DNA from: Alphaproteobacteria bacterium
GTDB lineage: Bacteria > Pseudomonadota > Alphaproteobacteria > Rhodobacterales > Rhodobacteraceae
Direction: 5' to 3'
Assembly: GCA_030427405.1 (NCBI GenBank)
Contig: JAUHXK010000009.1
Location: forward strand, 124,001 to 188,000
DNA length: 64,000 bases
In this document: one piece after another, positions 1 through 9,046 of the stretch
Layout: every line of letters begins with the position of its first letter
Position numbering within the stretch: position 1 is the first letter of the stretch
Program-made: the position numbers and the translations under genes
Notes under the pieces: model-generated
Told to the model about the DNA's origin: nothing
Databases searched by the model: none
Seen by the model: the letters and a program-made list of their open reading frames with translations, nothing else

Positions 1-916
1 GCGTTGCGGAAAACTCTGAAAACACGTCGTCGGTCAGGGCAGGGTCAATTCCATCCCCGCTGCGGCCACTGGCGGAATGCAGAACCTGGAATAGTTGCGG
101 CACCGACAGGACGATGAAATCGGCGCCCCGTTCGGTCGTGAACTGCTTGGCCCGCAGGATGATGTCCTTGGTCGTGTCGGCCTGTTTCAGCAGTTCTTGC
201 GACGCGGGCGCGGTGAAGAACGCCTTTCTTGGGGTCAGAAGGTACAGGCGCGTATAGGCCGCATCCGTGGCCATGATGATCCGTTTCAGCAGGGTAAGGG
301 AATGCAGATGCGATTTTTTCCCGACGCCGGATTTCACAACCGCCCGAGCATCGCCATGGGCATTGTCCTGACCATTTTCGGTTTCGATGGGCCGGTTTGC
401 AAACAGGTCGTTGGGAAGAAAGGTCAGCACCACAATGTCGGGCTGATAGGTTTCGAATAGCGTTTCCAGGTACAATGCCTGTTGCGAAGTGTCATAGCCG
501 GGAACGCCGGCGTTGATGATTTCGACGTTCTGGTCCTCGTTCTCATAGCGTTTTGCCAGAACTTCCGGCCAGATGTTTTCGAAATGGTTGGCGGCGCCGA
601 AGACAAATGAATCCCCCAACAACAAAACTTTGACGGCGTCCGGGGACGGCAGCAGGGTATCGTCCAGCGCCGCGCTTCTGAAGCCGCGGGCGTTCACGAT
701 ATATTCGACCTCGAATTCCGGCGCAGACAGGACCGCGCGGGTTTTGGGCCGGTTCACATGTCCGGTCACCGGGTTTTTAAGCGCCAGCGTTTCGCCAACA
801 TAATAGGTCGTGTCGACCGATTGCGGTAAAAACAGCCGGACGGAAATCTCGATCACTGCAAGTAGCGAAATTGTAACGGCAAGAACCAATGCGGCGTTTT
901 TTAGAAATTTGTTCAC
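1..916 (-). CDS. SGNH/GDSL-type hydrolase, membrane-anchored, C-terminus cut off by window edge
   Basis: Not in the ORF track because it is open at the window edge and starts with GTG. Reading the minus strand from 916 gives about 305 codons without a stop. Residues ~7-28 form a hydrophobic N-terminal anchor. Around residue 103 the block LLLGDSFVFG is the SGNH block I with its nucleophile Ser, and FLPND near residue 170 resembles a later family block. The catalytic Asp-x-x-His block would lie outside the window. In this frame a TAA stop sits 15 bases upstream of the GTG, and AAGGG lies upstream as a weak ribosome site. SGNH enzymes hydrolyse or transfer acyl esters on lipids, sugars or polysaccharides; the substrate here is unknown. 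It lies 3' of the liv operon behind a stem-loop, so it may be a separate unit. Confidence 0.8.
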   Translation of the reverse strand, partial: MNKFLKNAALVLAVTISLLAVIEISVRLFLPQSVDTTYYVGETLALKNPVTGHVNRPKTRAVLSAPEFEVEYIVNARGFRSAALDDTLLPSPDAVKVLLLGDSFVFGAANHFENIWPEVLAKRYENEDQNVEIINAGVPGYDTSQQALYLETLFETYQPDIVVLTFLPNDLFANRPIETENGQDNAHGDARAVVKSGVGKKSHLHSLTLLKRIIMATDAAYTRLYLLTPRKAFFTAPASQELLKQADTTKDIILRAKQFTTERGADFIVLSVPQLFQVLHSASGRSGDGIDPALTDDVFSEFSAT

Positions 917-1094
917 GAAAACTATAACCCTTTACATCGAACACCGCACCGAAGCGCCACGGGAAAACCCGCAAAATCCGTGCCAAAACAATGGCTAGCG
1001 ATATTCGATATCCCCCTCGGGATCGAGTTTAGGGGTACCGTATTTTTCAAGTCAAGCGACGGGTTGAAACCTGTCTGCCCGAAAACCCGGTGGA

Positions 1095-1127
1095 CGGAAC
1101 GCCCCGTGCGATCGACAGGGCGTTCCG
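1095..1127 (-). terminator. Stem-loop after the branched-chain-type binding protein
   Basis: A perfect 10-bp inverted repeat (CGGAACGCCC / GGGCGTTCCG) begins 4 bases after the stop of the binding-protein gene. There is no long T-run on the minus strand, so it may be an mRNA-stabilising 3' hairpin rather than a strong intrinsic terminator. Confidence 0.55.
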
Positions 1128-1131
1128 AATC

Positions 1132-2292
1132 TTATTCTTCGTACACCATTTTCCAGGCCCCGTTTTCGACTACGTTCACATAGACCGAATCCGCGCCCTG
1201 GTGATCATCGGCGCTGAATGTCATGTGGTTTCCGACCAAATCGTCCTGGTAATCCAGTGTCTCCATTGCGGCGATAAAGCTTTCTTGGGTCAGGTCTGGG
1301 CCGGCGGCCTCTAGTGCGCGGACCATCAGCTCGGCAGCCGCATACCCCAGCATCGAGAACCCGACCGGGTCTTCGCCTGTGGCGGCCTTGTATTCTTCGA
1401 TAAAGGCGGCTGGTGCGGGTTCTTCGGCGCGGGCCCACAGGTCTTGCCAGGATGCCGCGGCATAGAACCCTTCGGTCACGCCACCGGGCACCTGCGCCAC
1501 CACGGTCAGAAAGCTGGCCGAGGTGCCCAGGAACTTCATGTCCTCAAGCCCCATTTTCTTGGCTGTCCCCACAACGGTGATGACCTGGCGAACGCCAAGC
1601 GCCATGGTAACGATATCGCAGCCCTCTTCCTTGAGCTTGCTGAGTGATCCGACGAAATCGGTCTCATCGGGTTTATGCGTCGTTTCGGCCGCAAAGGTGA
1701 TCCCCGCGGCCTCGGCCCCGGCGTGGCTGCCTTCCAGGATCTCTTTGCCGAAATCGGTGGGCAGGTACATCGTGCATACGTTTTGCCCGCCAAAGGTCTC
1801 GGCTAGGTACTTCACGCCGACCAGCGACTGGTCGTAATAGCTGCTGAATGAAGTGAACTTGTTGGTCACCGGCTCTTGCAGCATTTGCCGGGCGGCGGAC
1901 AGGGGGGCCACGTTGGGAATGCCCTTGGGGTCCAACAGTTTGAACCCGGCCAGGTTCATCGGCGTGCCCAGCGATTGCAGCATGGCAAAAACCTTGTCGC
2001 GGTTCAGCAGCTTGTTGTAGCCCTGCATCGCCCGCGGCATCTGGTAACCGTTATCCTCGACCACATAGCGGATCTGGCGGCCATGGACGCCGCCATTGGC
2101 GTTTACGCGGTCAAAAAAGACGTTGGCGCCCTTGGTTGCGGGAACCCCGACAGCCGCGAAAATACCACTCAGGTCGTTGACGGAACCGATGACGATTTCG
2201 TCATCCGATACGCCCTGCACATCGGCCAGTGCCACGGTTGCCGTTGCTGTCATCGCGGCAGCTGTCGCCATCCGCTTGAACACGTTCCTCAT
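1132..2292 (-). CDS. Branched-chain-type ABC transporter substrate-binding protein
   Basis: 386 aa periplasmic-binding protein of the Leu/Ile/Val (Peripla_BP_6) type. It has a Sec signal peptide (MRNVFKRMA... ending ALA) and then the family start DDEIVIGSVNDLSGIFAAVG, which matches the ligand-binding N-lobe of LivJ-like proteins. AGGAG lies 8 bases before the ATG. It is the last gene of a livHMGF-acyl-CoA ligase-SBP set on the minus strand, so it should deliver ligand to the adjacent permeases. Association with an acyl-CoA ligase suggests a carboxylic acid (fatty, aromatic or branched) rather than leucine, but this is inference. Confidence 0.92.
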   Translation of the reverse strand: MRNVFKRMATAAAMTATATVALADVQGVSDDEIVIGSVNDLSGIFAAVGVPATKGANVFFDRVNANGGVHGRQIRYVVEDNGYQMPRAMQGYNKLLNRDKVFAMLQSLGTPMNLAGFKLLDPKGIPNVAPLSAARQMLQEPVTNKFTSFSSYYDQSLVGVKYLAETFGGQNVCTMYLPTDFGKEILEGSHAGAEAAGITFAAETTHKPDETDFVGSLSKLKEEGCDIVTMALGVRQVITVVGTAKKMGLEDMKFLGTSASFLTVVAQVPGGVTEGFYAAASWQDLWARAEEPAPAAFIEEYKAATGEDPVGFSMLGYAAAELMVRALEAAGPDLTQESFIAAMETLDYQDDLVGNHMTFSADDHQGADSVYVNVVENGAWKMVYEE

Positions 2293-2323
2293 GAGTTCTC
2301 CTCCCTTGGGTGTTTCCCTTTGA

Positions 2324-4210
2324 TTATGTGTACATGTCTTCGATCAGATGCGCGTGTTTCTTTTCCACAAAGCCGCGTTTCAGCTTCATGGTGGCGGTCA
2401 GTTCATCATCCTCGGCGGTCAGCAACACGTCAATCAGGCGGAAATCCTTGATCTGTTCGACGCGGGCAAATTCCTTGTTTACCGCCGCGACCTCTTGGCT
2501 GATCAACTCGCGGATCTGCGGTGCCGCGCAAAGCGAGGCGAAGTTCGAGAACGGGATCTTGCGGTCCTGGGCCAGCTTTTCCACATTTTCCTGGTCGATC
2601 ATGATCAGAGCGGTCAAAAACTTGCGACGATCCCCGATGATGACGGCGTCAGAGATATAGTGGCTGAACTTCAATCGGCTTTCGATTTCCGCAGGGGTGA
2701 TGTTCTTGCCGCCTGCGGTGATAATGATGTCCTTGAGCCGCCCGGTGATCGACACGAACCCGTCTTCGTCCAGGTGGCCCATGTCCCCGGTGCGCAACCA
2801 GCCGTCTGCCGTAAAGGTCTCTGCGGTTTTGGCGTTGTTGCGCCAATAACCCTGGAACACATTCAACCCTTTGATCTGGATTTCTCCGTCCTCTGCAATG
2901 CGCAGATCATTGCCGATGACGGGCTGGCCAATCGTGCCGATCCTGTTGATTTCGGGCGTGTTGAGTGACGCAATCCCCGCGGTTTCGGTCATGCCGAACC
3001 CTTCGACCAGCGGGACGCCGATGGCCCAGTACCACCTGAGCAGCTCGCCCGAGATCGGCGCCGCGCCAGTGCCGCCCCGGCGCAGCCGGTCCATGCCCAG
3101 CATCCGGCGCAGGTTGCGCAGGACCAGCCTGTCCCACAACCAGAACCGCGCCGCGACACCTGCCGGAACCGGTTCGCCGCGATGAATGTACTCGGCCCGC
3201 GCCATCCCCGCCTTTAGCGCCAGACCAAAAGCAGCCCGACCGGCGGGCGTAGCCTCTTGCGCCATAATCAAGACCTGCGAATAGATCTTTTCCCAGACGC
3301 GCGGCACGGCGGTAAAGGTGGTTGGCGAAACCTCTTGCAGGTTGGCGAAAACCGTTTCGGGGCTTTCTGCGAAATTGACGGTGCATTTGCCCGCCAGCGG
3401 GAAATAAATCGACACGTCGCGTTCAAGGATATGGCAAAGGGGCAGGAAACAAAGCTGTTCGTCCGTCTCAAGCGTCGGCAGGGCGCGGGCACCGGATTCG
3501 ATGGCGGCCAGGATGTTTTCGTTACTCAGCATCGCGCCCTTGGGTTGTCCGGTCGTGCCGGATGTATAGATCAGCAGAGCCGTATCCTGGGGCGAAGTCT
3601 TTTCTATTTCGGCTTCGAACAGGTCAGGGTCCCGGGCTTCGGCCTGCTGCCCCAGCGCGTAGAGGTCCGCGATCATCATGCAACGCGGATGGTTCAGGTC
3701 ATGCAGCCCCTCGTCATCCAGAATGATGACCTTCTGCAGCGACGGAAGCGCGTCTTCGACCTCCAGGAACTTGTCCAGCTGTTCTTCGTTCTCGACGATC
3801 AGAAAGCGGCTGTCGCTGTCGGTGACAAGATATTGCAACTGGCTGGCGGAATCGGTGGTGTAGACACCGGAGGTGATCCCGCCGACACATTGGATGCCAA
3901 GGTCGAACCACGCCCATTCCTTGCGGTCTTCGGACAGGATCGAAACAACCTCACCCCGGTTCAGGCCAAGCTGGCGCAACGCAAGGCCGATCCACTTGGC
4001 GTGCTGCCAGTAATCTGCCCATGAAAACGACTTCCATATCCCGAAATCCTTTTCGCGATGCGCGGTCCGCTGTCCCAGGTCGGCGCACCGTTTTTGAAAC
4101 AGCTGGCCGATTGTCATACACCCATCAACCCGCAGCGGCCGCTGACCCGGCGTCGCGTTGAACTGAACGCCGTTGATCGTGATTTGCGGGGGCAGGGGGC
4201 TTGCGTCCAT
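2324..4210 (-). CDS. AMP-forming long-chain acyl-CoA synthetase (FadD-like)
   Basis: ANL-superfamily adenylating enzyme, about 628 aa, which makes acyl-CoA from a carboxylate, ATP and CoA. Visible motifs are the phosphate loop YTSGTTGQPKG near residue 215, a GMTETAG motif, the hinge region TGRLKDIIITAGGKNI, and a C-terminal lysine-rich KLKRGFVEKKH. The track start is a GTG at 4243 inside livF. The ATG at 4210 has a near-perfect GGAGGTGA six bases upstream, leaving 5 bases to the livF stop, so I use 4210. It sits between livF and the binding protein, so the transported acid is probably activated to its CoA ester on entry. Chain length cannot be read from sequence. Confidence 0.93.
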   Translation of the reverse strand: MDASPLPPQITINGVQFNATPGQRPLRVDGCMTIGQLFQKRCADLGQRTAHREKDFGIWKSFSWADYWQHAKWIGLALRQLGLNRGEVVSILSEDRKEWAWFDLGIQCVGGITSGVYTTDSASQLQYLVTDSDSRFLIVENEEQLDKFLEVEDALPSLQKVIILDDEGLHDLNHPRCMMIADLYALGQQAEARDPDLFEAEIEKTSPQDTALLIYTSGTTGQPKGAMLSNENILAAIESGARALPTLETDEQLCFLPLCHILERDVSIYFPLAGKCTVNFAESPETVFANLQEVSPTTFTAVPRVWEKIYSQVLIMAQEATPAGRAAFGLALKAGMARAEYIHRGEPVPAGVAARFWLWDRLVLRNLRRMLGMDRLRRGGTGAAPISGELLRWYWAIGVPLVEGFGMTETAGIASLNTPEINRIGTIGQPVIGNDLRIAEDGEIQIKGLNVFQGYWRNNAKTAETFTADGWLRTGDMGHLDEDGFVSITGRLKDIIITAGGKNITPAEIESRLKFSHYISDAVIIGDRRKFLTALIMIDQENVEKLAQDRKIPFSNFASLCAAPQIRELISQEVAAVNKEFARVEQIKDFRLIDVLLTAEDDELTATMKLKRGFVEKKHAHLIEDMYT

Positions 4211-4215
4211 CTGGG

Positions 4216-4989
4216 TCACCTCCACGTCTTTTTGCGTTTCCACCGGCGGTTTTCACGCGCGCCTTCTTCCTTGACGCCAAGATAGAAGTTCTGGATGTCT
4301 TCGGATTGCATCAGGTCGCTGGCTTCTCCGTCCATGACGATGCGGCCGATTTCCATGACATAGCCGTGATGGGCAAGCTCCAGCGCCGCGTTTGCATTTT
4401 GCTCGACCAGCATCATCGTCATGTTCTGTTCTTCATTGAGCCGCTTGAGAATGCCAAAGATTTCCTGAACCAGCAGCGGCGACAAACCCAGCGAGGGTTC
4501 ATCCAGCAGCATGATCTTTGGGTTGGCCATCAGCCCCCGGCCAATGGCCAGCATTTGCTGTTGCCCACCCGACAGGGTGCCCGCTTCTTGGTTGCGCCGT
4601 TCCTTCAGAACCGGGAAATAGCTGAAGACCAGCTCGCGGTCGTGGTCGAATTGGGCCTTGTCGGTCAGGGTATACGCACCCAGGCTGAGGTTTTCGTCGA
4701 CGGTCATCAGGGGAAACACCTCGCGCCCCTCGGGCACGTGGACGATGCCGCGCTGGACAACCTTATGCGGTTCCGAGCCCTGTATCTGCGCCCCGTCAAA
4801 TGTGATGGTGCCCTTTTCCGGGTCCATCACCCCCGAGACGGTTTTCATAAGCGTCGTCTTGCCCGCACCATTGGCGCCAAGGATTGAAACGATCTGACCG
4901 GGGTGCACATCCAGCGACACACCACGAATAGCCATGATTGGGCCGTAGAAGCTTTCGATATTGCGGATTTTCAGGATCGGCTCGCTCAT
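4216..4989 (-). CDS. livF: Branched-chain-type ABC transporter ATPase (LivF-like)
   Basis: 257 aa ABC ATPase. It starts MSEPILKIRNIESFYGP, has Walker A GANGAGKTT, signature LSGGQQQM and Walker B IMLLDEPSLGLSP, the last being typical of LivF. The track ORF begins 62 codons upstream in a region overlapping livG; the real ATG at 4989 forms an ATGA overlap with the livG stop. It pairs with LivG to energise LivH/LivM. The C-terminal tail is Arg/Lys-rich and contains the ribosome site of the downstream acyl-CoA ligase. Confidence 0.95.
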   Translation of the reverse strand: MSEPILKIRNIESFYGPIMAIRGVSLDVHPGQIVSILGANGAGKTTLMKTVSGVMDPEKGTITFDGAQIQGSEPHKVVQRGIVHVPEGREVFPLMTVDENLSLGAYTLTDKAQFDHDRELVFSYFPVLKERRNQEAGTLSGGQQQMLAIGRGLMANPKIMLLDEPSLGLSPLLVQEIFGILKRLNEEQNMTMMLVEQNANAALELAHHGYVMEIGRIVMDGEASDLMQSEDIQNFYLGVKEEGARENRRWKRKKTWR

Positions 4990-5750
4990 GAGGCTTTCCC
5001 CAGATACGCCTCGACAACAGCGGGGTGCGATTGCACCTGCGCGGGGCTGCCCAATGCCAGCATCGCGCCATCCGCCATGGCCAGTACCCTGTCCGAGACA
5101 CCGGACACCAGGCCCATATCGTGTTCCACCATCAGCACCGTGATGCCCATTTGGCGGCGAATATCGTCGATCCACCAGCGCATGTCGGTGGTTTCCTCGA
5201 CCGACAGGCCCGACGCGGGTTCGTCAAGCAACAGCAGCTTGGGGTCAGTGGCCAGGGCGCGGGCCACCTCGACAACCTTGCGAACACCGTATGGCAGGCC
5301 CGAGATCAGCTTGTCGCGAAAGGCCTGCAAGTCCAGAAAGTCGATGATTTCTTCGACCTTCTCGCGGTTCTCGATCTCTTGGCGGCGCGCGGACGGGGCA
5401 AATAGCAACTCGGAAACCAGGTTGGTGCGGCGGTGCCGATGGCGGCCAACCAGCAGGTTTTGAAGAACGGTCGCATGCTCGAACAGCTCGATATTCTGGA
5501 ATGTGCGCGCCACGCCAAAGGCGGCCACCCCAGACGGTTTCACCTTCAGCAGGTCGTGACCGTCGAACCGGATCGCGCCAGCATGGGGCGTGTAGAACCG
5601 CGAGATCAGGTTGAACACGGTCGACTTGCCCGCCCCGTTGGGGCCGACAATGGCAAAGACTTCGCCTTCGTGAACCTCGAACGAAAGATCATTGACCGCC
5701 GTCAGGCCTCCGAATTTCAGCGTGACGTTTTCAAAGGCAAGCAAGCTCAT
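4986..5750 (-). CDS. livG: Branched-chain-type ABC transporter ATPase (LivG-like)
   Basis: 254 aa ABC ATPase starting MSLLAFENVTLKFGGLTAVN. Walker A is GPNGAGKST. The signature is the LPYGVRK variant, in line with the Ser-Tyr-Gly type signatures of LivG proteins. Walker B is LLLLDEPASGLS. The track ORF runs about 190 codons too far upstream through livM; the ATG at 5750 overlaps the livM stop as ATGA. It forms a heterodimer with LivF, and tight overlaps imply translational coupling through livM-livG-livF. Confidence 0.95.
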   Translation of the reverse strand: MSLLAFENVTLKFGGLTAVNDLSFEVHEGEVFAIVGPNGAGKSTVFNLISRFYTPHAGAIRFDGHDLLKVKPSGVAAFGVARTFQNIELFEHATVLQNLLVGRHRHRRTNLVSELLFAPSARRQEIENREKVEEIIDFLDLQAFRDKLISGLPYGVRKVVEVARALATDPKLLLLDEPASGLSVEETTDMRWWIDDIRRQMGITVLMVEHDMGLVSGVSDRVLAMADGAMLALGSPAQVQSHPAVVEAYLGKAS

Positions 5751-6844
5751 CTCAGGCGCTCCGTCCGCAGATAAGATTTCTGCCGTTTGAACATGTCCTT
5801 GCGATAAAATGGGAACAGTTCGAACCATGTCCGGATCTTCAGCCAGCGTCCGTACAGGCCCATCGGCTCGAACAGGATGAAGGCGATCAGGATCATTCCG
5901 AATATGCCGAATTCCAACCCCGGAATGGCCACGGTGCTGCCTCCGAATGCGGCGCCGACATATTCCTTGGCGATCGACAGGAACTGAGGCAGAAACCCGA
6001 TGACGATCGCGCCAAGAAACGCGCCGTGGATCGACCCCAGCCCGCCGATGACGATCATCATCAGCAGTTGGATGGATATGACGACGCTGAAGGTTTCGTT
6101 GTTGAAGGCCCCTGCATAAAGGCCCATCAGCGCACCGGCCCAACCGGTGACGGCACAGGACAGCGCGAACGAGATCATCTTGGTGCGGGCAATGTCCACG
6201 CCCATCGCCTGTGCCGAGACCTCGGAATCGCGCACTGCGATAAAGCTGCGGCCCAGTGGCGCGCGCAGCAGGTTGATATAGCCCAGCGTCACCAAAATGG
6301 CGGCGCCCAGCACCAGCCAAAAAAACTGTTCCGGCGTGGCCCAGCGGTCGACTAGATGGCCAAAGATTTCAACGCCGCCCATGTATTTGCCAGCAACACC
6401 GCCGGTCAGCGGTTCGGCCAGCACGATGATGTCATCCATCAAAATCGAAAGCGCCAGCGTAAAAATGGCCAGATAGATGCCGTGCAGGCGCAAGGCGGGA
6501 ATGGCGACGGTCACACCGGCAATGCCTGTCAGGACCCCGCTCAGGGGGAAGGCCACCAGGAACGGCACGCCATTTTCGATCAGGATGACATTGGCATAGC
6601 AGCCAAAGGCCAGAAACGCGGCGTGGCCCAGGCTGGCCTGGCCGGTATGCCCGGTTAGGATCATCAGGCCCAGCCCGGCGATGGCCCAGATCAGGACGTT
6701 GGTCAATTCGCCCAGATAGAACGCATCCAGCCACCACGGTGCCGCCGCAACGAGGGCGATCAGAGCCAGGTACAGACACAGCTGATACCTGTCCTTCCAT
6801 GGCCGAATATCCTGCATGTAGTTGGTTTTGAAAACTATTCGCAT
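5747..6844 (-). CDS. livM: Branched-chain-type ABC transporter permease (LivM-like)
   Basis: 365 aa integral membrane protein with many hydrophobic helices. It contains the family stretch TGHTGQASLGHAAFLAFG near residues 65-80 and IVIGGLGSIHGAFLGA further on, both diagnostic of LivM permeases. Five bases separate it from livH, and its stop overlaps livG. The C-terminal tail after the last helix (FKRQKSYLRTERLR) is short and basic. Confidence 0.94.
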   Translation of the reverse strand: MRIVFKTNYMQDIRPWKDRYQLCLYLALIALVAAAPWWLDAFYLGELTNVLIWAIAGLGLMILTGHTGQASLGHAAFLAFGCYANVILIENGVPFLVAFPLSGVLTGIAGVTVAIPALRLHGIYLAIFTLALSILMDDIIVLAEPLTGGVAGKYMGGVEIFGHLVDRWATPEQFFWLVLGAAILVTLGYINLLRAPLGRSFIAVRDSEVSAQAMGVDIARTKMISFALSCAVTGWAGALMGLYAGAFNNETFSVVISIQLLMMIVIGGLGSIHGAFLGAIVIGFLPQFLSIAKEYVGAAFGGSTVAIPGLEFGIFGMILIAFILFEPMGLYGRWLKIRTWFELFPFYRKDMFKRQKSYLRTERLR

Positions 6845-6849
6845 GGAAA

Positions 6850-7725
6850 TCAGACCTTCTTGACCCGTACCTGGCTAAACAGCCCGTGGGGCCGGAAAAT
6901 CAGCACCGCCAGCAACAGCGCATACGGGGCGATCTGGCTGTATCCGGCGGCGATGTACCGGCTGGCAAAGGGTTCGATGACGCCAACGATCAACCCTCCG
7001 GCCAGGGCGCCGGGCAGGCTGCCAAAGCCGCCGATGACGGCCGCGGCAAAAGCCTTGATGCCCATCAGCCCCGTTGTGGGGTCAACCGATCCCTTGGCCG
7101 CAAAAAGGATACCGGCAATTCCGGCCACCACGCCTGCCAGTGCCCAGATGAACCCCTGAACCCGTTTGACGGGTATTCCCATGTAATAGGCCGCCAGTTG
7201 GTTCTGCGATGCGCCCTGCATCGCCAGGCCAAGCTTGGTGCGGCTGAAGAAAACATACAGCCCCCAGGTCAGCAGGACCGTCACCACGATGACGGCAACA
7301 TCCTCCATCCCCAGAACCAGCCCGCCAAGACGGACTTCCTTACCGGCCAGAGGGCTTTGCAGGGTCTGCGGCTCGTGGCCCCAAATCAGCCCGGCGGCAA
7401 AACGGATCACGAACCCCAGGGCGATGGTCAGGATCACGACGGCAGTCTGGCTTTCTCCGAACAGGCGACGGATGATCAGCCGGTCAACGAGATAGCCAAG
7501 CGCCCCCATGATCCCCAGCGACACCGGCAGCGCAATCCAGAAGGGCAGGCCCATATATTCGGTGTTCGTCAGCCCGATGGTGACAAAGGCCCCCAGCATC
7601 ATGAAATCGCCCTGGGCAAAATTCACCGCCTCTGTGGCCTTGTAGATCAGAACGAACCCCAGGGCGATCAGGCCATAGACACAGCCATTCGCCAGCCCGC
7701 TGATCAGCAGCTGCGCATTGTCCAA
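6850..7725 (-). CDS. livH: Branched-chain-type ABC transporter permease (LivH-like), TTG start
   Basis: 291 aa permease. ISGLANGCVYGLIALGFVLI at the N-terminus and EAVNFAQGDFMMLGAF are the LivH family signature, and IGGFGSLPGALAGG occurs near the C-terminus. The start codon is TTG, supported by a strong AGGGAGGA a few bases upstream and by homology to the family N-terminus. It is first in the livH-M-G-F-ligase-SBP operon. A small inverted repeat lies directly upstream of its ribosome site. Confidence 0.94.
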   Translation of the reverse strand: MDNAQLLISGLANGCVYGLIALGFVLIYKATEAVNFAQGDFMMLGAFVTIGLTNTEYMGLPFWIALPVSLGIMGALGYLVDRLIIRRLFGESQTAVVILTIALGFVIRFAAGLIWGHEPQTLQSPLAGKEVRLGGLVLGMEDVAVIVVTVLLTWGLYVFFSRTKLGLAMQGASQNQLAAYYMGIPVKRVQGFIWALAGVVAGIAGILFAAKGSVDPTTGLMGIKAFAAAVIGGFGSLPGALAGGLIVGVIEPFASRYIAAGYSQIAPYALLLAVLIFRPHGLFSQVRVKKV

Positions 7726-7737
7726 ACTGTCCTCCCT

Positions 7738-7756
7738 ATACCGGTTGCGCCGGTAT
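7738..7756 (-). repeat. Small stem-loop abutting the livH ribosome-binding site
   Basis: A 7-bp perfect inverted repeat (ATACCGG / CCGGTAT, 5-base loop) lies immediately upstream of the AGGGAGGA of livH. It could be an operator or an RNA hairpin controlling ribosome access. There is no T-run. Confidence 0.4.
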
Positions 7757-7797
7757 TGTTCCCAACGGGCCTTCGATTTGCCCGCCGTTTGGACCTA

Positions 7798-8826
7798 CTA
7801 TGGCGTGATAATGACTTTGCCGTCACTCTTTTTTAGTGCATCGGCAAGATTTGGCACCACATCTGTAAGCGTAAGCCGTTCAGAAACATCCGTTTTCCAA
7901 CGGCCGTCGGCGAACCGGGCCTGAACTTCGGCAACGACGCCCATCTGGTCTTCGGGAGCAGTCGACATCATCCATTGAGTCAGCCAGAACCCTTCGATGC
8001 GCTTGTTCATAAAAATCAACTGGCCCATCTGGGTCAACTTGGGCAACTCGGTGCTGAGCTTGCCATAGCATACCCAGCGCGCACCGTTGGGCATGTTGCA
8101 AAAGACCTGTTCGCATTGCTGATCGGCGACAGCATCCAGGAAGACCCGCGGTTTGAGGTCGGCGCTGATGGCGGCGAATCTTTCGGTCATTTCGGCATCA
8201 CCGGTTACCAGAACCTCGGCCGCGCCCGCATCGCGGATCATATCGGCAGCTTCGGCGCGCCGGATCAGGGCGATGGGCTTCAACCCCAGATCGCGCCCCA
8301 GGCTGCACATCAGCTTGCCCAGCTGGCTGGTTGCCGCAGACACGACAAACGAGTCGCCCGCCTTGCGCGCGATATCGACCATGGCCATAGCGGTCATCGG
8401 GTTGACGATCTGCGCGGCACCATCCTCGTCCGAGATATCGGGGCGCAGCGGGATACACATCTGGGCCTGGGTTACCACATATTCCGCCCAGGCGCCGGAC
8501 CCGGCGGCGACAAAGGCGACCCGCAGGCCTTGCAAGGCTTCGGCTCCCGGTCCGGTTGCGATCACGTCGCCGCATCCTTCGAACCCGGCAGGGCTGCCTT
8601 TGACGCGCGGCTGGCCATACTCGCCTTTAATGAAATGAATATCCGACGGGTTGACCGAGGCCGCGCGCAGCTTGATCAGGACCTGACCCGCGCCCGGCGC
8701 CGAAACCGGCAAGGTCGCGTTTTCCAGCCAATCTGCGGCATCCGCGATCACCGGGCCGGTTGCGGTCCCCGAATACCCGTCATGGGACTGAATGACGGCA
8801 AACATCGAGCTGGGCAGGTCGGACAT
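7798..8826 (-). CDS. Zinc-type alcohol dehydrogenase / quinone oxidoreductase family (MDR)
   Basis: 342 aa medium-chain reductase. It has an N-terminal GroES-like half (APGAGQVLIKLRAASVNPSD, then IHFIKGEYG) and a Rossmann half with NPMTAMAM and FVVSAATSQLGKLMCSLG. No structural zinc cysteines are evident, so it resembles quinone or enoyl reductases that use NADPH. The track start adds 40 non-homologous residues; the ATG at 8826 has AAGGAAA eight bases upstream. It lies 72 bases upstream of livH on the same strand and may or may not be co-transcribed. Substrate unknown. Confidence 0.85.
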   Translation of the reverse strand: MSDLPSSMFAVIQSHDGYSGTATGPVIADAADWLENATLPVSAPGAGQVLIKLRAASVNPSDIHFIKGEYGQPRVKGSPAGFEGCGDVIATGPGAEALQGLRVAFVAAGSGAWAEYVVTQAQMCIPLRPDISDEDGAAQIVNPMTAMAMVDIARKAGDSFVVSAATSQLGKLMCSLGRDLGLKPIALIRRAEAADMIRDAGAAEVLVTGDAEMTERFAAISADLKPRVFLDAVADQQCEQVFCNMPNGARWVCYGKLSTELPKLTQMGQLIFMNKRIEGFWLTQWMMSTAPEDQMGVVAEVQARFADGRWKTDVSERLTLTDVVPNLADALKKSDGKVIITP

Positions 8827-8914
8827 GTGAAATTTCCTTGTTTTGAACGGGTTGGCGTCCGGATTTCGCGTGTTCTTCGCAGCGGTCTTTGACGTGTCAA
8901 ACCGGGCAGGCAGC

Positions 8915-8957
8915 AAAAAGGGGCGCTGTTGGCCCAAGCCAAACAAAAGCGCCCCTT
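8915..8957 (-). terminator. Intrinsic terminator for the Ala-rich membrane protein gene
   Basis: A 10-bp perfect stem (AAGGGGCGCT / AGCGCCCCTT) with a 20-base loop is followed by five Ts on the minus strand. It sits about 90 bases after the stop of the gene at 9047-9568 and separates it from the oxidoreductase gene. Confidence 0.75.
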
Positions 8958-9046
8958 GCCGTCAATTCATCTGTCACCTGACGTGACGGAAAACCCCCTG
9001 TGTCTGCGGTATGCGGGGCCCGCCCAAACGGCAGGCCCGACCGGTA

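Noticed and set aside
3257-4024. 255-aa plus-strand ORF inside the acyl-CoA ligase
   Set aside because: Shadow frame of a high-GC gene; the opposite strand has strong family motifs.
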